This document shows, in pieces, positions 44,978-52,535 of a stretch of DNA of 60,493 nucleotides. Each line of letters starts with the position of its first letter. Positions within the stretch are counted from its first letter, which is position 1. Origin of the DNA: NIOZ-UU13 sp964653075 (GTDB lineage Bacteria > Planctomycetota > Phycisphaerae > Sedimentisphaerales > Anaerobacaceae); the NCBI GenBank assembly GCA_964653075.1, contig CAZZAX010000013.1, positions 1 to 60,493 on the forward strand, in the 5' to 3' direction. A program made the translations under genes and the position numbers. The notes below the pieces were generated by a model that saw only the letters and a list, made by a program, of their open reading frames with translations, made no database searches and was not told the origin of the DNA.

Positions 44978-45828
44978 CCTCTGAACTTGTAGCTCAGCAA
45001 TTTATAGATGAGCTTAGCGGCCATAAAGTCCGGGGACGTATTCCTGCCGTCCGGACATAATTCCACGACGTCAAAACCGACGAGGTTTTTCTTCTCGCAA
45101 ACGGTTTTCAGCAGCTCCAGAACATCATACCAAAACAATCCCCCGGGCTCGGGGGTTCCCGTGGAAGGCATTATGGACGGGTCAAAAACATCCAGGTCAA
45201 TTGTAATGTAAACATTTTCCGAAAGTTTTGAGATGACCTTGTTAATCCAATCGATGTTGTTATGGATTTCCTTTGCAAAAAAAACGCCGGCTTTGTCCAT
45301 AGACTCTTTTTCGGAGGAATCCATACTTCTGATACCCACCTGTACGATGGGACACAGCTCTTTCGTTCTGGCCATAACACAGGCATGGTTATATCTTGAG
45401 TCGTTATATTCTTCTCTTAAGTCCGCGTGGGCGTCCAGTTGTAAAACAGTAAGATTCTGAAAGTGTTTCGCATGGGCCTCAATAGAGCCGATACTGACCG
45501 AGTGTTCTCCGCCGATGACCACAACGAATTTGTCTTTTTCGAGATAGTATCGGGTGGTTCCGTTAACGGCATCAATCATCTCGTTGGTGGTGATATCTCC
45601 GCCTGTCGTCTCTTCTGTAAATATACCTTTCTTAAAAACCTCTGAATCGGTCTCTATATCATATAACTCCATATTTGCAGATGCTTCGATCATTGCTGCC
45701 GGGCCTTTATCGGCGCCTTTGGTCCAGGTGCTCGTTCCATCGTAGGCGACCGGAATAATAACAATTTCTGAATTCTCCGGTTCGGAATATCCCTGGGGCG
45801 GATACCCAAAGCTAACTCTTTCTTTCAT
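44974..45828 (-). CDS. speB: Agmatinase (SpeB-type ureohydrolase)
   Basis: A 284-residue arginase-family enzyme with the binuclear manganese ligands in 'VIGGEHSVSIGS', 'LQLDAHADLREEYNDSRYNHACV' and 'ITIDLDVFDPSIMPSTGTPEPGG'. Agmatinase hydrolyses agmatine to putrescine and urea in the cytoplasm. Its place between a pyruvoyl arginine decarboxylase gene (21 bases upstream) and a deoxyhypusine-synthase-like gene favours agmatine over arginine or guanidinobutyrate as the substrate. Length is normal. The N-terminus begins directly with the fold, which fits a cytosolic enzyme. Confidence 0.9.
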   Translation of the reverse strand: MKERVSFGYPPQGYSEPENSEIVIIPVAYDGTSTWTKGADKGPAAMIEASANMELYDIETDSEVFKKGIFTEETTGGDITTNEMIDAVNGTTRYYLEKDKFVVVIGGEHSVSIGSIEAHAKHFQNLTVLQLDAHADLREEYNDSRYNHACVMARTKELCPIVQVGIRSMDSSEKESMDKAGVFFAKEIHNNIDWINKVISKLSENVYITIDLDVFDPSIMPSTGTPEPGGLFWYDVLELLKTVCEKKNLVGFDVVELCPDGRNTSPDFMAAKLIYKLLSYKFRG

Positions 45829-45849
45829 AACAGATTAATCCAATAAAAT

Positions 45850-46401
45850 TCAATCAAACAAAAACATTGCCATTGCTACGGTTGTTGTCCAGAGAGATGC
45901 CTGTCCTTTTGCGGTTTGAGTTATATTGGTGGTTTTAATAAAAAGGCCGCTGGATTTATATGCCTGCTCTTTTTCCGACCAGGCCGTGTCGGGATCTAAT
46001 TCCATCCCCAGCGTTGTTCCTAACATGCCGGCCGCCAGGTCCTCGGCCATGTCGCCTGCCTGCTGGCTGTTCATACCGTGACCGTGTACCTCGCTGAGAT
46101 ATCCCCAGTTATTCCTGTCTTTAGGAACAGCAACTCCTATTGAAGAAGCTACCAGTCGTCCATGCTCATCCGTATCCGCCCTTGCCATAACGCAGAAGCT
46201 TATTTCTCCAGGAACCAGAGAAGCTATACCTTTCTCCCGGCTGATCATTTTGCATTTGATAGGTAATATCGAGGAGACCTGAACCAGGTTTTGTTGGGCC
46301 ACACCTGCGACGCGAAGTGCCTCTTCGAAAGATTTCAGTCGGTACTTATGCCGGCCGACTCCTTTGGTTAAAAAGACTTTGGTTGGAAGTAACTTAATCA
46401 T
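45850..46401 (-). CDS. Pyruvoyl-dependent arginine decarboxylase
   Basis: A 183-residue proenzyme that cleaves itself between Ser43 and Ser44 in 'QVSSILP' to form the pyruvoyl group on the alpha chain. Further family marks are 'LTKGVGRHKYRLKSFEEAL' at the start and 'GVAVPKDRNNWGYLSEVHGHG' in the middle, with Asn and Glu of the active site. It decarboxylates arginine to agmatine. Common in archaea and in some bacteria, including planctomycetes and chlamydiae. It is the first gene of the polyamine operon. The region upstream is shared with the divergent TetR gene, which could regulate it, but no operator is seen near this start. Confidence 0.92.
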   Translation of the reverse strand: MIKLLPTKVFLTKGVGRHKYRLKSFEEALRVAGVAQQNLVQVSSILPIKCKMISREKGIASLVPGEISFCVMARADTDEHGRLVASSIGVAVPKDRNNWGYLSEVHGHGMNSQQAGDMAEDLAAGMLGTTLGMELDPDTAWSEKEQAYKSSGLFIKTTNITQTAKGQASLWTTTVAMAMFLFD

Positions 46402-46751
46402 TTGACGCTCCTGTATCTTGAGTTCATCTATTCACTGACAAAACCTGACAAGTAACTTTTACAGTTTTAAGTTCCGTTTACCATCAGCACTCACCATGTG
46501 CATTTTCAAAGCTGCTCGTATGTCCTCTATACAATCTTCAGCTTTTAAAACCTCACACACAGGTTCCTCCTGTATCGGGACAATTTTTCCCGCGGTACGT
46601 ACCTGAGCAATTGCTTCTTTTCAGATTCAGCCCGGCGTTTTGGGCATTTAATGTTCTAATTTTATTCATCCAGCCAGTTATTTACTTCTGAAATAAGATT
46701 AAAAGAGCTAAATAAAAATAATAATATTTTTGAAAAAGTCAAATTTTTTAA
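46402..46751. other. Intergenic region between the polyamine operon and the TetR gene
   Basis: Holds the minus-strand promoter of the arginine decarboxylase gene, which I cannot place exactly. No ORF was recognised. 'AACCTCACACACAGGTT' near 46549 is an imperfect palindrome of unknown role. Confidence 0.3.
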
Positions 46752-46783
46752 TTGACCATTTGGTCAGTTTTGACTAAATAGTC
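46752..46783 (+). promoter_or_regulatory. TetR autoregulatory double operator overlapping its promoter
   Basis: Two palindromes lie just before the TetR gene: TGACCATTTGGTCA (46753-46766) and GACTAAATAGTC (46772-46783). TTGACC (46752-46757) and TAAATA (46775-46780) form a -35/-10 pair with a 17-base spacer, so each promoter element sits inside one palindrome. A start near 46787 would leave almost no leader before ATG 46790. Confidence 0.65.
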
Positions 46784-46789
46784 GCCTTA

Positions 46790-47422
46790 ATGAATGCTAA
46801 GCTTAGAAAAACTACCAAAAACAGGGCACAAAAAAGGGCCTCTCGTACCAGGAAAAAGCTTAAAGAAGCGGCTCTGGATGTATTTAGCGAAAAGAGTGTT
46901 GACGCTGCAACAGTGGAAGAAATTACAGAAAAGGCCGACCTGGGAAAGGGTACTCTATATCAGCATTTCGAGGACAAGGAAGAAATCGTTATTACCCTCG
47001 TGGAAGAGGCCGTAGAGCATTTAATTGAAATTCTGCGAGCATATACTTCCGAACCCCGAACACTTGAAGAGATGCTGGAACATTTGTTGAATGCCCATTA
47101 TGAGTTTTCTGTTGAAGCAAAGGAAGAATTTATGTTGCTCTTCCAGGGTAAGTTACTGCTAAAACTTGAGTCTGAAACTCTGGATGAATTGGAGCAGCCG
47201 TATTTGAATTATTTGAAAGAGATCGAAAATTTGGTCTCAGGTTATCTGTCCCCGAGAATAGACCCTGTTAAAATTCGTCGTCTGGCCTGTGCCGTCGCCG
47301 GGTTTGTTTTTGGATTTTTTTCTTTTGCAATGATTGGCATGACTCCTGATGAAATTCAGACAAGTGTTAAGCCGCTCAGGCGGGTTTTCGTAGACAGTTT
47401 AGTGACATTTCTTGGACGGTAA
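46790..47422 (+). CDS. TetR/AcrR family transcriptional regulator
   Basis: A 210-residue regulator. The N-terminal helix-turn-helix is 'AALDVFSEKSVDAATVEEITEKADLGKGTLYQHFEDKEEIV' in pattern (residues about 25-65), preceded by a basic arm rich in Lys and Arg. The C-terminal part is a helical ligand domain with two hydrophobic helices ('CAVAGFVFGFFSFAMIG'). No Shine-Dalgarno sequence precedes the ATG, which suggests a leaderless or nearly leaderless message. It likely represses itself through the palindromes at 46753-46783, and may control the divergent polyamine operon. The effector is unknown. Confidence 0.88.
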   Translation: MNAKLRKTTKNRAQKRASRTRKKLKEAALDVFSEKSVDAATVEEITEKADLGKGTLYQHFEDKEEIVITLVEEAVEHLIEILRAYTSEPRTLEEMLEHLLNAHYEFSVEAKEEFMLLFQGKLLLKLESETLDELEQPYLNYLKEIENLVSGYLSPRIDPVKIRRLACAVAGFVFGFFSFAMIGMTPDEIQTSVKPLRRVFVDSLVTFLGR

Positions 47423-47499
47423 TATTTTTTTGAATGTCGTCGCTCAGAATAAAATTCTGAAAATTATTAGACCGGCAAGTTGTAAATTATGAGATTTAT

Positions 47500-47973
47500 A
47501 TGGAAAAAAAGAAAATCAACAAAGACGGATTAACACCTGTGGAAATCGAAGAATTCAAAGCCATGTTATGGGCAAAGCGAAATGAGATACTCGGCAACGT
47601 TACGACTATGGAATTCGAGGCTTTGCGAAGAGACAGTAGCGGCTTGTCGAATATGCCTACGCACATGGCCGACCTCGGAACGGATAATTATGAAATCGAT
47701 AATATCCTGGGCCTGATGGATAGCGAAAGAAAAATTCTTATGGAAATCGATATCTCACTTGGCCGTATCGAAAACGGTACATATGGAATTTGTGAGATCA
47801 ATGGTGAAACAATCCCGAAAGCGCGACTGAAAGCGATTCCATGGGCTCGATACTGTATCGTCTGTGCCGGCCTTATTGAGAAAGGTTTAATCGTAAAAGA
47901 GAGTTCGTTCGATATGGGGGATGAATTTTTTGACGAATCAAATTCGGGCTACGATGATGACGAAGATAACTGA
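47500..47973 (+). CDS. DksA/TraR family zinc-finger-like protein
   Basis: A 157-residue protein with a coiled-coil N-terminal half and a C-terminal DksA/TraR zinc-finger region. The pattern is 'YGICEINGETIPKARLKAIPWARYCIVCAGLIEKG': the second pair is Cys-x-x-Cys, but the first has a single Cys (C-E-I-N). So three of the four usual ligands are present; Asn or another residue may replace the missing one, or the site may not bind zinc. Family members bind RNA polymerase and tune rRNA and stress promoters, often with ppGpp. The acidic end ('FFDESNSGYDDDEDN') is unlike E. coli DksA. It stands between TetR and the lysine-rich peptide gene. Confidence 0.85.
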   Translation: MEKKKINKDGLTPVEIEEFKAMLWAKRNEILGNVTTMEFEALRRDSSGLSNMPTHMADLGTDNYEIDNILGLMDSERKILMEIDISLGRIENGTYGICEINGETIPKARLKAIPWARYCIVCAGLIEKGLIVKESSFDMGDEFFDESNSGYDDDEDN

Positions 47974-48079
47974 AATTCGGTAAATAAACTTTAAAAAAGG
48001 GACCCCTAAAGGCTGATATGGTGGGTTTTAGCCCACTTACTAACAACCACTTTTTTAATTTACATGGAGGCTTTAAAAA

Positions 48080-48145
48080 ATGGCAAAAAAGAAAGCAAAA
48101 AAGAAAAAAGCAACGAAAAAGAAAGCTGCCAGGAAGAAAAACTAG
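48080..48145 (+). CDS. Tiny lysine-rich peptide (21 residues)
   Basis: An ATG with a strong ribosome site (GGAGG at 48066-48070, 9 bases upstream) opens a 21-codon ORF with twelve Lys, one Arg and five Ala, beginning MAKKKAKKKK. It ends in TAG and is followed 25 bases later by a strong terminator (48171-48206), so it looks like a complete small transcription unit. A hairpin GTGGG/CCCAC (48021-48036) lies in its leader. The composition resembles the tails of histone H1-like and other DNA-condensing proteins, so binding to DNA, RNA or acidic proteins is likely, but no homolog is claimed. It follows the DksA-like gene by 107 bases. The short length means chance is possible, yet the RBS and terminator argue against it. 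Confidence 0.65.
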   Translation: MAKKKAKKKKATKKKAARKKN

Positions 48146-48170
48146 ACAACCGATAATTTCAAATTATCGT

Positions 48171-48206
48171 AAAGCCGTCATTGCCTATGCAGTGACGGCT
48201 TTTTTA
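48171..48206 (+). terminator. Strong Rho-independent terminator after the lysine-rich peptide gene
   Basis: AAAGCCGTCA..TGACGGCTT pairs 8-9 bp around a loop of about 10-12 bases and runs into TTTTTTAT. Confidence 0.88.
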
Positions 48207-48356
48207 TATAGTACGATGTTTCATAAGTGCCGTTACTATCGAATGACCGTTCTTAAGACACTATACACAAATGTTTTTGTTGCTGTTTTATGTTTTCAGA
48301 CCGGCTTCCGGATTCGGTTAACGTATAGATTTGTATCGGCTCAATCCGTATCGGAG

Positions 48357-49418
48357 CTATGCAAGTCGCCAGCCTTGTTCCAGCCAGGCATACCCCTTCT
48401 CGCGGATATCGGCGGCTGCAAGCTTCTCAAGCCGTCGGCGTCTCCCGGGCGATAGCTTCGTCCACGAGGCGCTTAGGTTTTCCCGGACCTGCTCTATGGT
48501 ATGAGCTCCGCATGTACATATATCAACCAGCTTGTTCTCCAGAACGAAAGCAATTAAGTCCCGGGGCAAACCGGCATCGGCGCCTTTGAGATCGCGCCCC
48601 TTCAAAAGAGCGCCGCGAACGAAGGGCTTGATGGTAATCACTCCCAATCCCTTTTTCTTCGCCGCCGGAAGCACCTTTTCAGCAGCGCGGTGACGTATAT
48701 TGTAGGGTATGGAACAGATGTCAAAATAGTCGCCGAACTTCTCGAACGCCTCCAGGAACAGTTCGGGCGTGAAGTGGCAGCCGAATCCTGTGTACCTAAT
48801 CTTTCCCTGTTGTTTTAGTTTGTCGAGCGCTTCGATTGAGTAGGACATGTCCCAATAGCCGGACTGCGGCGTGTCGTTCTCCGTATTGCACAGTAGGCAC
48901 AGATCGACGTAGTCCGTTTGCCACAGCTTCAGTCTGTCTTCGGTCCACTTGTATATCTCCTGCTTGTCGGCTCTGACGCCTTTCATTTTGTGAGATACCC
49001 GTATCGAGACGATGACACGGTCACGTGCTTTGAGTCTTTTGAGCGCCTCGCCCGGAACACTGGATTCTTCCAGCGCTGTGCAGGAATCGAGAAAATTAAC
49101 TCCCATGTCCATACTCTCGGCAATCATTTGGACAGCTTCATCAACAGTGGGCCTGCGATATCCTCCCTGTCCGTCCGGAACCTGTTTGTATGCCCAGCTA
49201 TGGCCTCCAATTCCGATTTCGGAGATGCGCAGGCCTGTCTTGCCGAGAACGCGATATTTCACTCTGCGTCTGGTTGTTTTTTGTCCCGTCGCCGAGTAAG
49301 CATTGTCGAGCAGCGGTGCCGCCATACCTGCTGCTGCCGCGCCGAACCCGAATTGTTTGATAAATTCCCTGCGTGTCGAAACGTTTTCATTTTTCTGCTC
49401 AGAAATGTGCTTTGCCAT
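48357..49418 (-). CDS. Tat-exported aldo/keto reductase-fold protein with altered active site
   Basis: A 353-residue protein with a Tat leader ('STRREFIKQFGFGAAAAGMA') followed by the aldo/keto reductase barrel: 'YRVLGKTGLRISEIGIGGHSW', 'GVNFLDSCTALEESS', 'DRVIVSIRVSHKM', 'YVDLCLLCNTEN', 'GKIRYTGFGCH'. In ordinary members the tetrad is Asp, Tyr, Lys, His; here Asp and Lys are present, but the Tyr position reads Glu ('TALEES') and the His position reads Cys ('LLCN'). The enzyme may be inactive as a reductase or may do something different. Export of a nicotinamide-using fold by Tat implies a bound cofactor. It is common in planctomycetes near Gfo/Idh proteins. Confidence 0.82.
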   Translation of the reverse strand: MAKHISEQKNENVSTRREFIKQFGFGAAAAGMAAPLLDNAYSATGQKTTRRRVKYRVLGKTGLRISEIGIGGHSWAYKQVPDGQGGYRRPTVDEAVQMIAESMDMGVNFLDSCTALEESSVPGEALKRLKARDRVIVSIRVSHKMKGVRADKQEIYKWTEDRLKLWQTDYVDLCLLCNTENDTPQSGYWDMSYSIEALDKLKQQGKIRYTGFGCHFTPELFLEAFEKFGDYFDICSIPYNIRHRAAEKVLPAAKKKGLGVITIKPFVRGALLKGRDLKGADAGLPRDLIAFVLENKLVDICTCGAHTIEQVRENLSASWTKLSPGRRRRLEKLAAADIREKGYAWLEQGWRLA

Positions 49419-49555
49419 TTTATATGTCCTCTCAGAATTATGACAATATTGTACTCTATTTCCATCTAATCTGAAAGAAAAAGCAACAAAACACCTTAAT
49501 TGTGTGTTATATTTACCGGCAGGACAAATTTCGGAGATTTTAAATATGGATAGAA

Positions 49556-49761
49556 CTTTTAAAGGTTCTTCCGGGTAATGAGTAGGTGAACCTGGTAGAT
49601 CAGGTCCTTGGAGTGGCTTGGAGAGAAAAATCGTTTGGGCAGAGGCTCAAATTTGGGCTGCTGGGGGGAAATTTGTGCCTCTGGGGCCCCGAACGATTTT
49701 TCTCGGTTGTCCGAAACGCCGAATGCACCTACCCATTTCCCGGGTGAACCCTTTTAAAAAG
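49556..49761 (+). ncRNA. ssrS: 6S RNA-like structured RNA
   Basis: A 206-nt element folds into one long hairpin with a central bubble. Outer stem: 49556-49588 with 49726-49761 (for example GTAGGTG 49582-49588 with CACCTAC 49726-49732; CCGGG 49571-49575 with CCCGG 49739-49743). Bubble: 49589-49622 opposite 49705-49725. Inner stem: a perfect 13-bp helix 49623-49635 with 49692-49704, CAGAGGC 49640-49646 with GCCTCTG 49677-49683, AAATTT 49649-49654 with 49669-49674. Closing stem, open bubble and terminal stem-loop are the 6S RNA plan, and the right side of the bubble (CTCGGTTGTCCGA) resembles what I recall of the bacterial consensus. 6S RNA binds the housekeeping RNA polymerase as a promoter mimic. 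The strand is chosen on that match. Confidence 0.68.
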
Positions 49762-49789
49762 TAAATTCTACGGGCAGAGGGCTAAGATT

Positions 49790-51196
49790 ATGAAAAATAA
49801 TAGAATTTTAGTGAGCAGGCAATTTTCGATTTCTTTTGTTTGTTTAATACTTTCAGTTGGCGGCACAAATTATGCTAAAACATATCCGGCTCCGGCCAAT
49901 AATACGGCCGGTTATGGAAAAGCTGTTTACCGGGCTATGGAGATATTTCCTCTTGTCAAACAGCACGTACACGGCTCGACAGTAGTTGAGCTGCCGAATG
50001 GGGATATTCTTGCGGCCTGGTTTCAGGGTTCCGGCGAACGATGGGCCGATGACGTTGCAATCATGGGGGCGAGGCTCAAAGCCGGCGAGCAAAAGTGGAG
50101 CAATACCTTTGTCATGGCGGATGTCCCCGGATTCCCCGATTGCAATCCGATTATATTTCTCGACCCACAGGACCGGCTCTGGCTTATGTGGTACACGGTG
50201 ATAGCAAACCAGTGGGAAACCTCACTGCCGAAATACCGTATCAGTGAGGACTATATGAAACAGGATGGACCGCCTAAATGGTCCTGGCAGGAAGTTCTGC
50301 ACGTCAAACCCGGAGATTCGTCCGAACGGGGAATTCAGCCCGGCGACCGTTTTGTCAAATCGATCGAAAGACAAATCGAAGAGTATGGAAAATATCTTTC
50401 CGAAAGTGCTAATCTTTCAGAGGATGCGGCTCGTAGAATGCTGGAAAGATGGAAAGCCTGGGGCGCTGATATGCTTGCCAAGGCCCGGGGAGAGAATATG
50501 TTGCGCAGGGGTCAGCTTCGCAATGCCGAAGGTGGATACACACAACAGCAGCTCGGCTATGCCTATTTCAGGCGAGTGGGCTGGCAGACAAAAAACAAGG
50601 CCGTTATCGTTAATAAAAACCGGATGATAATTCCGTTTTATTCGGATGGATTCGATTTTTCATTAATGGCCATAACGGATGACTGCGGTAAGAGCTGGCA
50701 GTTCAGTGAGCCGCTCGTGGGGGCCGGAAACATACAGCCCAGTATCGCGAAAAAAGCGGATGGAACATTGGTCACCTACATGCGCGACAATGGCCCGCCG
50801 CCTAAGCGCCTTCACATAAGCTCTTCCACAGATAGCGGCCTGACCTGGAATTCCGTGAGGGATTCCGAATTGCCCAATCCCGGTTCGGGGGCCGACCTTG
50901 TCACTTTGCGAAACGGCCACTGGGTTCTGGCGTATAACGATACGGAAAATGGAAGGCACAGTCTGGCAGTCTCGATTTCGACTAATGAAGGCAAAAGCTG
51001 GGACTATACACGCCACCTTGAACGCGATATGCGCACCAGAAACATAGCCACCAGCAGCGGCTACCCCTCGATTATACAGGGCATTGACGATACCTTACAT
51101 GTAGTTTACAGTTACCACCATAGAGACAGAGGAGGTGCACCGAATAAGACAATAAAATATGTACGGTTTAACGAAGAGTGGATCAGGCAGAAATAA
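49790..51196 (+). CDS. Exported sialidase-like six-bladed propeller protein (BNR/Asp-box repeats)
   Basis: A 468-residue protein with a signal peptide ('ISFVCLILSVGGTNYAK'). The body carries three Asp-box repeats of the S-x-D-x-G-x-x-W kind: 'TDDCGKSWQF', 'STDSGLTWNS' and 'STNEGKSWDY', and a blade start 'HGSTVVELPNGDILAAWFQG'. An insertion of about 90 helical residues ('YGKYLSESANLSEDAARRMLE') sits in the second quarter. The three Arg of true sialidases cannot be assigned with confidence, so it could be an inverting glycosidase or a binding protein rather than a neuraminidase. It begins a plus-strand run of three exported genes with spacers of 68 and 86 bases. Confidence 0.82.
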   Translation: MKNNRILVSRQFSISFVCLILSVGGTNYAKTYPAPANNTAGYGKAVYRAMEIFPLVKQHVHGSTVVELPNGDILAAWFQGSGERWADDVAIMGARLKAGEQKWSNTFVMADVPGFPDCNPIIFLDPQDRLWLMWYTVIANQWETSLPKYRISEDYMKQDGPPKWSWQEVLHVKPGDSSERGIQPGDRFVKSIERQIEEYGKYLSESANLSEDAARRMLERWKAWGADMLAKARGENMLRRGQLRNAEGGYTQQQLGYAYFRRVGWQTKNKAVIVNKNRMIIPFYSDGFDFSLMAITDDCGKSWQFSEPLVGAGNIQPSIAKKADGTLVTYMRDNGPPPKRLHISSSTDSGLTWNSVRDSELPNPGSGADLVTLRNGHWVLAYNDTENGRHSLAVSISTNEGKSWDYTRHLERDMRTRNIATSSGYPSIIQGIDDTLHVVYSYHHRDRGGAPNKTIKYVRFNEEWIRQK

Positions 51197-51264
51197 ACTT
51201 TCTTAACAAAGCAAAAAGTTCTGTAGCGCATTTACAAGTAGACTTAACAGGCAGGAGTGAATCC

Positions 51265-52449
51265 ATGAAAAGGCGGGATTTCATCAAAAACACGGCAGTT
51301 GGACTGGCAGCATTAACCGCGAGCCGGCCGCATTATACCAATGCAAAAGGACTCAGGTATCGGGTAGCGGTAATTGGCAGGACAGGCAGGGGTAACTATG
51401 GTCATGGGTTGGACGTTGTCTGGAATGATATTGACCAGGCCCGGGTGGTGGCCGTTGCAGACGAAGATCTTAAAGGCCGGGCCGAAGCCGCCCGGCGGCT
51501 CAACGCACCGAAAGCCTATGCCGATTATCGCCGAATGCTGGAAAAAGAACGTCCGCAAATAGTAAGCGTGGCCCCGCGCTGGCTGGACTGCCATCGTGAT
51601 ATGGTGCTGGCTTGCGCAGAGTTTGGCTGCCATGTCTTTCTTGAAAAACCTGTCTGTCAGAGCCTTGACCAGGCTGACGAAATGGTAGCCGCACTTGAAA
51701 AGAAAAATTTGAAACTGGCTATTGCTCATCAAACCCGATACAGTCCGGCCCTGAAACACGTTAACAAAATTATCTCCGAAGGTAAATTAGGGGATATACT
51801 TGAGTTACGAGGCCGCGGTAAAGAAGACCGCCGGGGCGGCGGTGAGGACCTGATGGTGCTCGGTACACATATCATGGACTTGATGCGTTTCTTTGCAGGT
51901 GATGCGCAGTGGTGTTTTGCAAACGTCAGGGCCGGACAAAAGCCTGTTACCCGAAGTGAAGTACGCGATGGGGCCGAAGGAATTGGCCCCCTTGCCGGCG
52001 ATGAGATTCATGCGATGTACCGTTTTGGCAAAACGACAACAGGCTATTTCTCGACCCAGCGCGTCAGGCACGGAGCATCGAAACGCTTTGGGCTCCAGCT
52101 TTTTGGGACAAAGGGGATACTTACAATGACGACCGGTGCTCTGCCGGAAATCTGGTTTGTCGAAGACCCCTCCTGGCAGCCCGGCCGCAGTAAGGCACGC
52201 TGGAAGAAGATTACCAGTGCCGGGATTGATAAACCTGAAACGCTGAGTGACTCCAGCCACCGTTTAGGCAATAGCCTTATTGCCCGGGACTTGATTCGGG
52301 CCATCGAGGAAAATTCCCAGCCGAAAGGCAGCATATATGACGGGCGGGCGGCTTTAGAGATGATATTGGCCGTGTATGAATCTCACCGCCTGAACGCGCC
52401 CGTTGAATTGCCCCTGAAAAACCGAAGGCACCCGTTAAGCCTGTTGTGA
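51265..52449 (+). CDS. Tat-exported Gfo/Idh/MocA family oxidoreductase
   Basis: A 394-residue protein with a Tat leader ('MKRRDFIKNTAVGLAALTAS') and a Rossmann domain: 'YRVAVIGRTGRGNYGHGLD' (the GxGxxG is altered to GRTGRG), 'ARVVAVADEDLKGRAEAA', 'VSVAPRWLDCHRDMVLACAEFGCHVFLEKPVCQSLDQAD', with the conserved Glu-Lys-Pro. It binds NAD(P) and oxidises or isomerises sugars; 'GTHIMDLMRFFAGDAQW' holds the substrate His. Tat export implies it folds with cofactor in the cytoplasm. The ATG at 51265 has AGGAG 7 bases upstream; the open frame from 51178 would overlap the previous gene and is rejected. Such proteins in planctomycetes are linked to 3-keto-glycoside metabolism. Confidence 0.9.
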   Translation: MKRRDFIKNTAVGLAALTASRPHYTNAKGLRYRVAVIGRTGRGNYGHGLDVVWNDIDQARVVAVADEDLKGRAEAARRLNAPKAYADYRRMLEKERPQIVSVAPRWLDCHRDMVLACAEFGCHVFLEKPVCQSLDQADEMVAALEKKNLKLAIAHQTRYSPALKHVNKIISEGKLGDILELRGRGKEDRRGGGEDLMVLGTHIMDLMRFFAGDAQWCFANVRAGQKPVTRSEVRDGAEGIGPLAGDEIHAMYRFGKTTTGYFSTQRVRHGASKRFGLQLFGTKGILTMTTGALPEIWFVEDPSWQPGRSKARWKKITSAGIDKPETLSDSSHRLGNSLIARDLIRAIEENSQPKGSIYDGRAALEMILAVYESHRLNAPVELPLKNRRHPLSLL

Positions 52450-52535
52450 GTACGTTTGATGAATTATGTAGAAACTGACAAAGTTGTGATAGATTGTTTA
52501 TAGCCAACCGAATGTGTATAGGAATTTTATAGCTT

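Noticed and set aside
48018..48455. A 145-codon frame running through the lysine-rich peptide gene and its terminator
   Set aside because: It crosses a strong terminator and the end of the aldo/keto reductase gene; the small ORF in another frame has the ribosome site.
49589..49622. SRP (4.5S) RNA, suggested by 'ATCAGGTCC' in the bubble
   Set aside because: The GGAA tetraloop and the AGCA asymmetric loop of SRP RNA are not present, and the overall fold has a large open bubble.
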